Assembly: GCA_036927565.1 (NCBI GenBank)
Contig: JAYESD010000009.1
Span: 166,368,929 to 166,432,928, forward strand
DNA: 64,000 nt
Reading direction: 5' to 3'
DNA from: Tuctoria greenei
Lineage: Eukaryota; Streptophyta; Magnoliopsida; Poales; Poaceae
Notes under the pieces: model-generated
Told to the model about the DNA's origin: nothing
Seen by the model: the letters and a program-made list of their open reading frames with translations, nothing else
The model's database searches: none
Position numbers and translations under genes: made by a program
Shown: piece after piece, positions 19,098 through 31,518 of the stretch
Position numbering within the stretch: the first letter of the stretch is position 1
How the letters are laid out: each line of letters begins with the position of its first letter

Positions 19098-22000
19098 GAA
19101 AACTCCATGCATAAGGCACTACTGGTAGTAGACTATGAGGGTAAATTAGTTGCCTAGTAAATTAGTAACTGTAGCCCTTGTTCGACATGGGGATAGTAGT
19201 AGTTACAAAATGTTTGATGCATTCTAGTTAGACAAAATAACTAAACAATTCTGACTAGCGTACCCTTGTTAACCCTGCAAAAGTACCACTTAAGTTAAAA
19301 TTCTTCATCAGTATATTCTTGTGACTCACTGGGAACTACCATTTCACAAATGAAAGTATCTGTAAATCTAATAAGCTGCAAAACTCTATAGAGTTATTTA
19401 CAGTACACTCTGCTGCAAATACCCAGTTCACAGATGGAAATATTTGGTGGAAATTAGAGCAACAAATCTAATAACTTACTGAACTCTGTATATTTTCTTT
19501 GCCAGTCATGACATCATCTTACTTTTCATAGAATTTACTGCTATCCTACAAGAGTAAAGAGGCAAGACTGCTTGTTGCACGAATGAGAATTTGACCAACT
19601 TCTTATTAAGCAATCCAAGTCAATAGAACGTCTTATTGAGGCCACAAAAAATGGGACGGAATTACAACAAATCATGAAATCACAAGGTGTGGACAAAGGT
19701 TATGGACAAGAAAGGTAAGAACTAGCAGCCTGGCCTTGCAGTATATGTTAACCATACATAATTGCGTTATATTAAGAGATAGACGTATGGAAATGCAACA
19801 ATCACCTTTAGGTTGCTAGTGCTTTTGGTCACCACACCAACTGTTGGACGATGCAACACAATATAAGGACAGCAGATCTGAATATATTGAGCAAGAAGCC
19901 TAATTTTCGTAAATCCTGCACAAATCATCCAAACTCGTAAGTCCTGAACAGATTATACATGGGTCAAGAACAGTAACAAGGAGCGCACCTTAGTAAAGGA
20001 AAGAAGGAACCCTTGCCAAGAAACCGATGGAAGAAGGGATGAAGATGAGATTATCAGTGAAGCCCTGCACAGATTATCCATGGATCAAGAACAGTACCAA
20101 GGATCGCACCTTAGTAAAGGAAAGAAGAAACACTTGCCTAGAGACCGATGGAAGAAGGGATGAAGACGAGATTATCAGTGAAGCTCAAGTGGTGGTGGTG
20201 CTGCTGCTACTCTTATCACAGCGCGAGCTACAAACTTGTCATTCCCGTGACCACAGTTTCATTTGATTTTCCTGGGTGGATGCATCTTGAAGAAGGTGGT
20301 TGATGCAGAATGTCTGTTATCTTTTATTTTTTGAAAAGAAAGAATGTTTGTTATCACTATATATGTTGCAAGAGAAAACTCAATGCATAAGACACTACTG
20401 ATAGTAGACTTTGAGAGTAAATTAGTTGCCTAGTAACAGTAGCCATTGTTCAATGTGGGGATAGAAATGTTTGACCCACTCTAGATAGATGAAACAAGTA
20501 AACAATTCTGATTAGCATACCCTTATTACCCCTTGAAAAGTACCACTGAAATTTTTATCATTATATTCTTGTGACTCACTGGGAACTACCATTTCACAAA
20601 TAAAAGTATCTGTAAATGTAATAACTGCAAAACTCTACAGAATTACGAGAGCGTATCCTACAAGAGTAGAGAGGCACCACTACTTGTGGAAGAAATGGAA
20701 ACATGACCAACTTCTTATTAAGCAATCCAAGTCAAAAGAACGTCTTATTGAGGCCACAAGAAATGGGGTGGGATTACAAAGAATTATGAAATCACAAGGT
20801 GTGGACAAAGGTCATAGACAAGAAAGGTAAGAACTAGCAGCCTAGCCTTGCAGTACATGTACATGTTAACCATACATAATTGTGTGATATATAGACGTAT
20901 GGAAATGCAGCAATCACCTTTAGGTTGCTAGTGCTATTGGCCACAACACCAGCTGTTGGACGATGCAACACAATATAAGGACAGCAGATCTGAATATATT
21001 GAGCAAGAAGCCTAATTTTTGTAAATCCTGCACAAATCATCCAAGCTCATAAGTCATGCACAATTATTCATAGATCAAGAACAGCACCAAGGAGCACACC
21101 TTAGTAAAGGAAAGGAGACAGATGGAAGAAGGGATGAAGACGAGATTATCGATGAAGTCCTGCTCAGATTATCCATGGATCAAGAACAGTACCAAGTAGC
21201 CTACCTCAGTAAAGGAAAGAAGAAACACTTGCCTTGAGACTGATGGAAGAAGGGATGAAGACGAGATTATCAGTGAAGCTCAAGTGGTGCTACTCTTATC
21301 ACAGCTCAAGCTATAAACTTGCCATTCACGTGAACCACAGTTTCATTTGATTTTCCTGGGTGGATGCATCATGAAGAAGGTGGTTGATGCAGAATGTCTG
21401 TTATCTTCTTTTTTTTTAAAAAAAAAAGAAAGAATGTTTGTTATCACTATATATTGCAAGAGAAAACTCAAAGCAAAAGACAATACTGATAGTAGACTTT
21501 GAGAGTAAATTAGTTGCCTAGTAACAGTAGCCGTTGTTCAATGTGGGGATAGTAGTAGTTACTAAATGTTTGACCCACTCTAGTTAGATGAAACAAGTAA
21601 ATAATTCTGATTGGCATACCCTTATTACCCCTTGAAAAGTACCACTGAAATCTTCATTATTATATTCTTCTGACTCACTGGGAACTACCATTTCAGAAAT
21701 GAAAGTATCTGTAAATCTAATAAGCTGCAAAAGTCTATAGAATTATTTATCAGTACACTCTGTAGCGAATACCCACTTCGGAGATGGAAATATTTGGTGG
21801 AAATTAGAGCAACAAATCTAATAACTTACTGAACTCTGTACATTTTCTTTGCCAGTCATGAGACCATATTACTTCTCATAGAATTTACTATCCTACAAGA
21901 GTAAAGAGGCACGACTGCTTGTTGCAGGAATGAGAATAAGACCAACTTCTTATTAAGCGATCCAAGTCAAAAGAACGTCTTATTGAGGCCACAAGAAATG

Positions 22001-22495
22001 GGACGGAATTACAACAAATTATGAAATCACAGGGTGTGGACAAAGGTTACAGACAAGAAAGGTAAGAACTAGCAGCCTAGCCTTGCAGTACTTGTTAACC
22101 ATTTCAGAAATGAAGAAAAAAAACTCAATGCATAATAGCGTGATATTAAGAGATAGATGTATGGAAATGCAGCAATCACCTTTAGGTTGCTAGTGCTTTT
22201 GGCCACCACACCAGCTGTTGGACGATGCAACACAATATAAGGACAGCAGATCTGAATATATTGAGCAAGAAGCCTAATTTTTAAATCCTGCACAAATCAT
22301 CCAAGCTCATAAGTCCTGCACAGATTATTCATAGATCGAGAACAGTACCAAGGAGCACACCTTAGTAAAGGAAAGAAGGAACCATTGAGACAGATGGAAG
22401 AAGGGATGAAGACGAGATTATCGATGAGGTCCTGCTCAGATTATCCATGGATCAAGAACAGTACCAAGGAGCCTACTTTAGTAAAAAAAAAAGTT
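19098..22495. repeat. Three tandem copies of a 1.1-1.3 kb segment upstream of the NLR
   Basis: The copies start at the same GAAAACTC-type sequence at 19098, 20374 and 21472 (lengths about 1276, 1098 and more than 1020). Shared landmarks are TTTAGGTTGCTAGTGC (near 19807, 20919, 22180), GTAAATTAGTTGCCTAGTAA, and AATATATTGAGCAAGAAGCC. Copy 2 lacks a segment of about 150 bp that copies 1 and 3 have. Each copy also carries internal repeats of a 90-120 bp unit with GAAGAAGGGATGAAGA. No ORF is conserved among them. They could be duplicated promoter/5' leader DNA of NLR genes. Confidence 0.8.
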
Positions 22496-23238
22496 TTGAC
22501 GCGCCTCGCACCAGCGGCTCCTTGAAGTCGACGGCGAGCCCCCGGGTTCCGTGTGCGAAGCCTACGCCTGCGACCCTCCTGAGACGCCGCCGCCGTCAAT
22601 GCTGCCCCGCTTCCTCGACACCCCTTCCACCTGCGAGCGCCCAACAAAAGCAGACCGCGTTCCAGTCAGGGCCCACGACTCGCACTCGAACCTTAGCAAA
22701 GAAGACGAGATTATCAGTGATGCTACTCTTGTCACAGCTCAAGCTATGTGCGATTTGTGGAGGTTAGCGGGTGAAGCGGAGAAAAGCGAGGTGCGATTTG
22801 GTACACTTTCTGGTTGGTGCGCGGATTGTGAGAAGAAAATACACCAGACTATCGTGACTGGTAGGTGCGCGCATTGTTAGATTTGGTAGTTATACGTTTT
22901 GTTTAGGACAGCTGGAATTGGTTAAAAAACATCTTGTTTTAAAAGTTGATGGAAAGTCGCTTCTGCTTATTTATTCTGAGAAGCAGCTAAACTAATAAGC
23001 TGTTATAAAAGCTTTCTATTTGGTACATTCTCCGTCTATTTTTATGAAGAAGTTGCAGCATAGTTGTACCAAATAGGGCCATAATTTGGACGTGTGTAAC
23101 AAAAAGATTGAATTGTTTCTTGTTTCTTTTCCGTTGCGATCGGTTGCTTGGCCAGGTGCCGCACGTAACGACGAGCCATTTACTATTATAATACTTATAT
23201 AATTGGGCTTCTTTCAAATAGCATTTTAATATTTCATC
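22496..23238. other. Intergenic, no convincing gene
   Basis: A GC-rich 200-bp piece (22496-22693) interrupts the third upstream repeat copy, which briefly resumes at about 22694-22747 (GACGAGATTATCAGTG). An ORF at 22551-22880 exists but has no recognisable domain. 22900-23230 is AT-rich. Confidence 0.4.
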
Positions 23239-23740
23239 CAGTGTTTTTAAAGCGCCTCGACGCCGAGGCGCCCGCCTAAGCGCCTAGGCGTGTGGCCAGG
23301 CGACCGAGCAGCAGCGGCGGCGGGCGGAAATCTGGAGCGACGAACGGGCGGAAATCTAGAGCGATGAGCGGGATTCTGGAGGCGGCGGGCATCGAGTGTG
23401 GGCAGCTGGTGAGGGAGTCAACCGTTATTTTAAGGCCCAGTTAAAAGCCTATATTCCAACCCTAACTTTTCTGGTCTCTACTAGTCCCAGCGCCGCCTCC
23501 TTCGTCTCCCAGCGTCAGCGCTGTCTCCGCTCCCAGCGTTGCCTCCCATGGCGTTGGCTGCCTCCGCTCCCCAGCTGTCGGTCGCCGATCCCGCCTGGGT
23601 CGTGCCTCTGTCGCCCCTGCCCTCCCTTCGGCGCCTCCTCGGCTCCACCGCGCCTCTGCCGGTCGCGGCTAGGCGAGGCGACCAACCCAGACGTCTGGGC
23701 CGGAGCGCCATGCCGCCTAGGCGACGCCTCAAAAACGTTG
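23239..23740. mobile_element. Non-autonomous hAT-like element, 502 bp, with 8-bp target duplication
   Basis: Perfect 8-bp direct repeats ATTTCATC flank it at 23231-23238 and 23741-23748. The ends are imperfect inverted repeats, CAGTGTTTTTAAAGCGCC on the left and CAACGTTTTTGAGGCGTCG read inward from the right. The interior is GC-rich with GCGCCTAGGCG-like words, known in many grass short elements. An 8-bp duplication is the hAT signature. It has no transposase; the small ORFs inside are shadows. Confidence 0.8.
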
Positions 23741-23755
23741 ATTTCATCAACACTG

Positions 23756-24170
23756 TTAACATAAGTTGCTACTAAAAATATTTAACAATAAGAACTTACT
23801 TTCGAGTACTGATTCATGCGTGTCGAAGTCCTTCTTAAACGGATCCTGTTCCTGCTGTTTCTGATGCCGCTTCTGGTAGTTGTTAACAGCCTGGATGCGG
23901 GCGTATGACAACGCTTGCGTCACGAGCTTCCGAGCGTTCGTGTGGAACATGGCTCTCGCGTGCTCCATCATGCTCTCGCTCGTTTCCTGTACCTCAGCTT
24001 TAAGAAAACAAACATTTAAGCGATATGCATTAACAATTTAAATGAGTTGAAAAATATAAATATTTAAGTTTACTATAAAATCGTTCCACACGGCCATTTG
24101 AAAGGTGTCGTGCACCTCGTGAGAGACACGAGGGTAGTCGTTCCACAGTAAAGCAGAGACACAAAACACA
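23756..24170 (-). pseudogene. Fragment of a probable plant transposon protein, two exon-like pieces
   Basis: The minus strand reads VHDTFQMAVWNDFI (about 24060-24120). After an intron-like AT-rich gap (about 24000-24060) it reads HARAMFHTNARKLVTQAL and SYARIQAVNNYQKRHQKQQ. This style resembles plant CACTA-associated proteins, but I cannot name a family with confidence. No start or full domain is visible. Confidence 0.35.
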
Positions 24171-24852
24171 TAAATTGTTCTGGGGTTTACTAATAATCTC
24201 GCCGTATAATCTCTTTGGTTGATTGTGTGGTGTCTGCCTGACTATGATTTTATTTACTGATTGCTTCTTTTAGTTTCTACTTGACAGGCGTACACCTTTC
24301 TCATTTTTTAATTATTATCATTAAAATACAATTTTAGTTTGATTTTCAACTAGATTTATTGTACTGACAATAATACCAGCTTGAAAATACATGATATGGA
24401 TCCATATACTCACAAATGTAGCCGCACACTCGCGGGACACTCGCGGTAATGTTAACTTTTTCTACTCGTTCTCATTTTGGTTTGTAATGACATTATCACT
24501 ATGCTATATTTCTCTATATTATGTGAATCTTATTGTCTATTTTGTCATGCTCATTCTATTGAATATCATTCTTATCAAATATGTGTGATAATGCTAAATC
24601 AAAATTTGAGATGCATATTTCATTCAACTTTTCACATATCAATATTTGCATCACACGTAGGCATCCCACCATAACACACAAATGTATAAGTCTCCTATAG
24701 ATCTCATTCTTGTATATTAAACTTATTGCAAATCTTTCATGCACACATTCAGGGGGAGCTCTTTATGCACGTGTGTGTTATGAAAATCAACTCAATCTTA
24801 TTTTTATCAAAAACCTCAATGTATTGTCATCAAATCATCAAAAAGGGAAAAT
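24171..24852 (+). other. AT-rich noncoding DNA; right part looks like the 3' internal end of a Sirevirus
   Basis: There is no gene. Two purine tracts, AGGGGGAG (24751-24758) and AAAAGGGAAAA (24841-24851), lie just before the LTR that starts at 24853. Sireviruses are known for repeated polypurine tracts before the 3' LTR. So about 24400-24852 may be the 3' end of an element whose body is missing. Confidence 0.5.
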
Positions 24853-27417
24853 TGAAAGTGCATATAGGCTAATCTCTGTAGGTTTTGATTATTAATGACA
24901 ACACTTAAGGGACTAATGAGCTTTGCAAGTGTAAGCACAGGTGATTTAAAGATGGACGACATTGGATGCACTCAAAAAGGAAAAAGAGAAAAAAAATGCG
25001 AGGAACTCGAAGAATGGAATTTGGGCTTTTAAATTCTTAGTGTCGAGTTTAGCTACTTAGTTTGAGTATGTTCAATGAGTCAAAGTGTTGAGAATCTCCT
25101 AAGAGCTCATAGTCCAAGCTAGACTAGATTGAGAGATGAGTTGAGACAGCCTGAAAGACAAGGTCGGACTTGTCCGGGCTGGAAGGCCGGACTAGTCCGT
25201 CCACATCGCGTTGATCCGATGTTAAGTGGACCAAAGTGTTCTGTGTGAGTTCGGACTTGTCCGTTTGAGGACGGACTAGTCCGTGGTGAGTGTGTCTATG
25301 TATTTCTGGGACTAAGTCTTGGAGGACCGGACTAGTTCGCTCTGGGGGGGGTTGTACTAGTCAGCTCGGACAGACTAATCCGTTTCAATTCGGAAAAGTA
25401 GTTCCTGCTGAGATCAGACTAGTCCGTTCCTTGATGGACTAGTCCGTTGTGGACTTGGAGGTAGCTGCTGGGACTAAGTTCTGGATGGTCAGACTTGTTC
25501 GCCCTCAAGCGTCAAACTAGTCTGGTATGCCAGACTGGTCTGTTTTCAACCGGAACAAACAGTTCTGTGTGAGATCGAACTAGTCTGTTGTGAGACGGAC
25601 TAGTTTGTGGTTTGATGATCGTTTGAATTCAAAAGGTGGCGGGAGACTTTGTGGTTGGTCAAGGGTGACATCACTGGTTCCTATAGGCCGAACTAGTCTG
25701 GGGTCAAAGGTCGGACTAGTCTGGAGTAAAAGGCCGGACTAGTCCACACTTTTCCTGGTGGCAATGGCTACTTGTCGGGACCTCTATAAAAAGGGTTGGA
25801 CTAGTCCGCTCAGATAAACTAGTCCATTTCAGTTCGGGAAAGTAGTTCTTGACTGAGATCAGACTAGTCCGTTCCTTGATAGACTAGTCCACTGTGGACT
25901 TGGAGGTAGCTGCTGGAACTAAGTTTGGGACGGCCAGATTTGACCGCCCTGAGGGGCCGGACTAGTCCGGTATGCCAGACTGGTCCGTTCTCAACCGGAA
26001 CAAACAGTTCTGTGTGAGATCGAACTAGTCCGTTGTGGGACGGACTAGTCCATGGTTTGATGATCGTTTGAATTCAAAAGGTGGCGGGGGACTTTGTGGT
26101 TGGTCAAGGGTGACATCAATGGTCCCCACAGGCCGGACTAGTCTGGGGCAAAGGTTGGTCTAGTCCGGAGTCAAAGGTCGGACTAGTCCGCACTTTTCCT
26201 GGTGGCAATGGCTACTTGTCATAACTCCTATAAAAAGGGTTGGACTAGTTCGCTCGGACAGACTAGTTTGTTTCAGTTCGGAAAAGTAGTTCATGACTAA
26301 GATCGGACTAGTCTGTTCCTTGACAGACTAGTCCGCTGTGGACTTGGAGGTAGCTGCTGGGACTAAGTTCTGGACGGCCAGACTTGTCCGCCCTCAGGGG
26401 GCGGACTAGTCTGGTATGCCAGATTGTTCTGTTCTCAACCGGAACAAACAATTCTGTGTCAGATCGGACTAGTCCGTGGTTTGGTGATCGTTTGAATTCA
26501 AAAGGTGGCAGGGGACTTTTTGGTTGCTCAAAGGTGACATCACTAGTCCCCACAGGCCGGACTAGTCTAGGCTCAAAGGTCGGACTAGTCCGGAGTCAAA
26601 GACCGGACTAGTGAGTACTTTTCCTGGTGGCAATGGCTACTTGTCGGGACCCCTATAAAAAAGGGATCCCCCGCCATCCAAAAGCCCCCTCTCAAACCCT
26701 AGTGCTGCCATAGCCTTCCTAGAGCCATCCTAGCATTCTCTCAACCATTCTTGGAGTCCTAAGAGCGATTGTTGAGGATTTGTGAGTTGTGGAAGAGGAG
26801 AGACAATGGTTTGCTTGATCTTGAACTCTTGGTTGATTCTCTAGGTTTGACTGATTGATTTGAGTTCATGTGGGTGTTGATCTTCGATCTTTTGGAGTTG
26901 AAAACTTATGGGAGCCTCAGGTTGTGAGTTGCCCCACAGATTTAGTGATTACCCTTGTGATTTAATGGAAGAATAGTCGATCTTCATGGTGGCTAAGTGA
27001 GGAAAGGGTTGAGTGAAACCCTGCCTTTCGTGGGCATCCTCAACATGGATGTAGGCTCCTTTGTGGGGTTGAACCACGGGATAAATCATGTGTCTTGTGT
27101 CTTTGATTTGACTTCCTCGTTCTTCGCTATATCAAGTTAGGGCTACTTACGTTATTCGTCTCAATCTTCTGATCCGCCTCGATCTAGTTGCTTTTACTTC
27201 GTGCACACCATCTACTAGCACTAGGTTCATACACTTTACGTTTCATCGAGTTAAGTCCGTTAGATCGCTTAAAAATCTCACCTTTGATCAAGTTTGTCAT
27301 CCTGATCGGACTAGTCCGCCCCTAGGTCGGACTAGTTTGCACTCTGTGTTCTGATTAGCTTTTATTGAGTTAAATTTTAGGTTATCCACCTATTCACCCC
27401 CCTCTAGGCAACTTTCA
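24853..27417 (+). repeat. Sirevirus-like copia LTR, 2565 bp, rich in CGGACTAGTCCG palindromes
   Basis: The ends are TGAAAGT ... ACTTTCA. A primer binding site follows at 27419 and a purine tract precedes. Between 25150 and 26620 there are dozens of perfect or near copies of the palindrome GGACTAGTCC. A larger tandem unit of about 445 bp starts near 25366, 25815 and 26258. A TATA box CTATAAAAAA is at 26653-26662. Long LTRs packed with short palindromes are known for Sireviruses in grasses; in maize the core is CACCGGACTGTCCGGTG. Confidence 0.85.
26653..26662 (+). promoter_or_regulatory. TATA box of the Sirevirus LTR
   Basis: CTATAAAAAA lies at the end of the palindrome-rich part, about 760 bp before the LTR end. 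It marks the likely U3/R border. Confidence 0.55.
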
Positions 27418-27418
27418 T

Positions 27419-27430
27419 TTGGTATCAGAG
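27419..27430 (+). promoter_or_regulatory. Primer binding site (initiator-Met tRNA type)
   Basis: TTGGTATCAGAG follows the LTR end with one spacer base. TGGTATCAGAG matches the standard copia site. Confidence 0.85.
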
Positions 27431-27467
27431 TCTAACTCTCCTAAAAGCTTAACCGCTTGGAGAGGAG

Positions 27468-28745
27468 ATGGGGGGAAATGGTGAGAAGGAGATGTCGATC
27501 ATCGACACCACCGGTACCGGCGAGAACAGCCACACCGGCGAACAAGGATTCAAATCTTCGCACAACAAGACCAGCGACGCCTCCAAGAGCAAGCCAAAGC
27601 CTCCTCCCTTCGATGGCGAAATCGAAGATGAAGATGCAGATGAAGAAGTGAAGCGCCCTGCAGACCTTCTTCAAAAAGCAAGAGATGAGGCCAAGAGGAG
27701 GAGAAGTCTTGAGAAGTAGAAGAAGCTCAAGAAGCTCGAGGAAGACTACACGCGATATCCTTTCAACTATGAGCGCCTCAATTCACACTCAAACTACATT
27801 TCTATTCCAATGGGCAAAGCTCCACACTTTGATGAGACTAACTACACTATGTGGAAACACAACATGAAGTTGCATCTCATTTCTCTCAATCCTACACTTT
27901 GGCATGTTGTTTGCACAGGTGTAGATATTCCCGTGGACGATGAAGAGCTGACCCCGGAACAAGAACAACTCATTCACTGCAATGCTCAAGCGGCAGCCAT
28001 GCTCAACTTAGCCTTGAACCAAGAAGAATTCAACAAGGTGGATGGGTTGGAGCAAGCCAAGGAAATTTGGGACACTCTCAAGATTGCTCATGAAGGCAAC
28101 GAGTCCGTGAGGGAAGCTAAGATTGAGGTGATCGAGGGGGAGCTTGGAAGATTCGCTATGGAAGAAGGTGAGACCCCTCAAGAGATTTACAACCGACTTA
28201 AGATCCTCATCAATAGGAGTCGGGCGTACGGATGCAAGAAGTGGACCGAACATGAAGTAGTCAAGAGGATGATTAGAGCCTTCATGCCTCGTAATGTGAC
28301 GCTTTGCACTCTCATCCGCGAGAGTTCCAACTTCCACAAGATGACTCCGGATGAGGTACTTGGAAACATCATCAACTACGAGATGATGGATATGGAAGCA
28401 CGTCATGTCAACGACCTTGCCAAGATCACATCCTCTAAGAAGAAAGGCATTACTCTCAAAGCCTCACCCAAGTCCAAAGGCAAAGAGGTGCAAGCGTCAA
28501 TCAATGACGATGAAAGTGAAGAAGAAGAAATCAACAATATATATGAAGAGGAAATGGCCTTTTTCATCAAAATATTCAAGAGTATGATGAGGAAGAGAAG
28601 AGGGTCAAACTATGAGAGCAAAGGGAAGGACAAGAGCAAGTAAAGACCAAGGAGAGCTTGCTACAATTGTGACGAGTATGTGCACTTCATTGTGAATTGC
28701 CCATACAAAAAGGAGGATGACAAGAAGAAGAAGATCAAGGATGGG
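27468..28745 (+). pseudogene. Sirevirus-like copia gag
   Basis: One frame from ATG 27468 is broken by TAG at 27717-27719 and TAA at 28641-28643. The N-terminus is low complexity and acidic. From 27810 the copia gag domain (DUF4219/UBN2-like) reads HFDETNYTMWKHNMKLHLIS, then EIWDTLKIAHEGNESVREAK and LGRFAMEEGETPQEIYNRLK. Past the TAA the frame holds a full CX2CX4HX4C zinc knuckle (CYNCDEYVHFIVNC, about 28657-28700) and a Lys-rich tail. Similarity is lost after about 28745, where other DNA begins; protease, integrase and RT are gone. Confidence 0.8.
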
Positions 28746-29225
28746 AACTCCACGCTCGCTGGCTCCAAAGGGAGGCTAGCCGACTTCGAGAGCTGGCTAG
28801 CCTGTGGCGGCGCCCTAACCTCAGACTCATACGCAGATGACTCTGAGTTAGACTACAAAATTAAAGGATTGATAAGGAATAATTATTAATGAGTACAATT
28901 TAAAATAATTTAATTGGCAACTGAATTTTTCCTTCGTGCGCTGTAAGGCCGCAGCTCGGCCCGCGAGGTCTGGAAGGTGCCTCATCACTTGAGAGCATCT
29001 GCTCGGACCTGACGAGGTACATGAGAAAAAGTCTCGTGGCTCGCTGAGGAACCCTCTGGCCCCCTTCCCCTTTCCCTTCGATGACGACATCCTGTTGTAT
29101 GGAATAATTGATAAATATGCTAAGATAATATACAAAAATCATGTTAAATTAGTGAAGAAAATGTTACCTCATGAATTTCAAAATTCATCAAAGTCACGAT
29201 CATGTATCCTACTCCTTAAACCAGA
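28746..29225. other. Junction DNA between Sirevirus gag and a CACTA fragment
   Basis: There is no recognisable gene. A short frame (to 28889) continues from the gag Lys-rich tail but is unlike known gag tails. The exact left border of the inserted CACTA remnant is not visible. Confidence 0.3.
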
Positions 29226-30720
29226 CTATCGATCTTCTTTCGTGAGCGTCTCGATTGGATTTCGTTTTTGTTTCCACATATCATATGTCTCGACATCTTG
29301 AGCATCTCCAACTAAGTCATCGAGTTCTACACTAGGCTTCACGATGAACGAGTATGGCAACTCTTCTTCTTGGTAAATCTCATCAACCTCATTAGTATCA
29401 TGGCAACTGTCGTCTCTTGGAGTGTATAACCGCTCAAGAGGGTTCAACTTATGTACCACCCACCAAGCTTTAAGTTTTTTGCATGAATAAGGTAGATAAT
29501 ACACTTGCTCCACTTGATGTGCAAGAACAAATGAATAGTATTCTCATAGTCGTTTCTTGTATTTGACTTCCATCATGCCAAATTAGTTTAGTTAGATTCC
29601 ATGATTGTTATCAAACCAAACAGTCAAAGAATACTGCTTGAAGATCCTTATTTCCGGTAAAAGCAAATTCAAGGATTTTTTTTAGTGATCCCATAGTAAT
29701 TAGTTTCACGTCCTTGAGAGTCGATTGCCCTTGTCACAACTCTGGTATTAAATGTTGCCGCGAGCGGACGAAGAGATTCAAGTTGAGTTGTATGAAATCG
29801 GAAGTCATTAAATTCATATCGATTGTATCTTCTAACTTTAACCAATGCATAGGATAGTTGTCACAAGTCTTTATGGACGTTGGCATCTTTCATGCACTAT
29901 CCAAAATATGAAGTTATAAGAAAACTTTGTAAATACTTGTAAGTTAGAAGAATACTTTATAAATACTGATAAGTTAACGAGAAAATGTTACATGATCTCG
30001 GAACCAAAATAGGAAATTAGGTCCTTCATTTATTCCATCCTGTCACATCGCTTCTACTTGTTTGCTCGTTGTTTGATGTCTATGTGTCCAATTTTGCTTG
30101 TGGAACTCATTGTACGAAAAGGAACTTTTTAGAGTAGATGTGCTTCAAAATATGCTGATTAGCATAAATGTAGGACAAACACTTACTCAAAATATTGGTC
30201 CATCTCATCTATATTAGCTTACATATAGAGGAAAGCAACACTCCTTTCTTCTGCGGTAGAGTTGTAGGAAGTGCAACTACAATAGTGGTGTCTCTTGTTA
30301 CAAAAACAGAGAGATCGCTACAAGGAGGTTGCTCATCTATATTGTACCGCATTGTCAAAGTATTGACATTATGTTCTTCTGCAAAGTAAACACTTGAAAA
30401 GTATCCTACATCCTTAAGACTACATGCTTCGGCGATGCACCCTTCTACTCTTTCTCTGTTACGAACTATTGGTTTTAAATATCTTAGTTCTCTTTCAATA
30501 TGATACATCCACATATGTTATACGGGACTGTCCACTTTAGCTTCAAATGGAAGATGGATAAGGAGATGTTGCATTTGATTGAATAACTCTAGAAGAAAAA
30601 AATACATCTTACATAATAGTACCGATAGCTCCTTCTCCAACTTACTCATCATCTCTATCGTGATTTCTTTAACACAGAGCTGTTTGTAAAAGTAGTTAAG
30701 TCCGACTAACACCTTTCAAA
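29226..30720 (-). pseudogene. Decayed CACTA (En/Spm) TNP2-type transposase, C-terminal part
   Basis: Pieces on the minus strand match the usual order of plant TNP2 proteins. 30518-30712 is a degraded match to the helix before DUF4218 (LLIHLPFEAKVDSPV). 30209-30514 is DUF4218-like (MYHIERELRYLKPIVRNRER, then VEGCIAEACSLKDVGYFSSV and YFAEEHNV). 29226-29513 is DUF4216-like (VYYLPYSCKKLKAWWVVHKL). Each piece is in its own frame with indels and stops. TNP2 would bind and cut CACTA ends. Confidence 0.7.
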
Positions 30721-31347
30721 CTGCATCATCAAAATAACCGTCGTACTTATGCTTCGTCGGATCCCGCCGTCCATGCGCGAGAGCTTACTCTCCTCACCGT
30801 CACTTTTCGCCTCCGTACCCGTCTATACGCATAAGTGACTACTAAATGGACCGTGTCGGACCATAAATGGATTGTGTCAGGCCGAGCCAGCCTGAAGCCC
30901 GTCTATTTACATATCGTAATTAAACACTCAAGCAAAAAATAATTAAAAAGAAAAATTAAGAAACTTAATATCAATTATTCTATACATAATAAACAATTAA
31001 ACAACCCTAATATCAATTAAAACTAACAAACATTTAAACAATTATCAATTGATCTAAACAATTAGTCATAACATAAACAATTAAATAAACATTTAAACAA
31101 ACATCTAAACCCAACATAAACAATTAAGCATAATTGAACCTAATACAATTCATCTAAACAATTATTAATCTAGACAATTCATCTACTAAAAAATTCATAT
31201 ACTAAACCATTCATCTACTAAACTATTCATCTACTAAACAACTCAACTACTAAACAATGCATATACTAAACAAATTTATCTACTAAACAATTCATCTACT
31301 AAACAATGCAACTAAACAATTCTTCATCTAAAAAACACTTAAGGACT
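30721..31347. repeat. AT-rich region with CTACTAAACAATTCAT-like short repeats
   Basis: There is no gene. From about 30910 to 31330 the sequence is A-rich and repeats words such as AAACAATTCATCTACTA many times in imperfect order. It could be subterminal DNA of the decayed CACTA element or simple drift. Confidence 0.5.
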
Positions 31348-31517
31348 ATAGGGTTGATCTAGGTAGTAATCCGCTGTTTTGTGATAACACTAGTGCTATT
31401 TGGATTGCTAAAAACTTCGTGCAACATTCAAGATCAAAGCACATTGACATTAGATATCACTTTCTCTGTGATAATGTTGAAAAAGAGAACATTGTGCCTC
31501 ACCATGTAGATATCAAA
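31348..31517 (+). pseudogene. Copia RNase H C-terminal fragment
   Basis: The plus strand reads FCDNTSAIWIAKNFVQHSRS followed by KHIDIRYHFLCDNVEKENIV, the classic copia RNase H end. It stops abruptly at 31517/31519 where an LTR begins, before the usual ADIFTKPL motif. So this is the cut end of a copia pol, probably Sirevirus-like. Confidence 0.8.
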
Positions 31518-31518
31518 C

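Noticed and set aside
22551..22880. ORF of 109 residues with several Cys
   Set aside because: No known domain, no clear promoter, and it starts in a chimeric junction of the upstream repeat.
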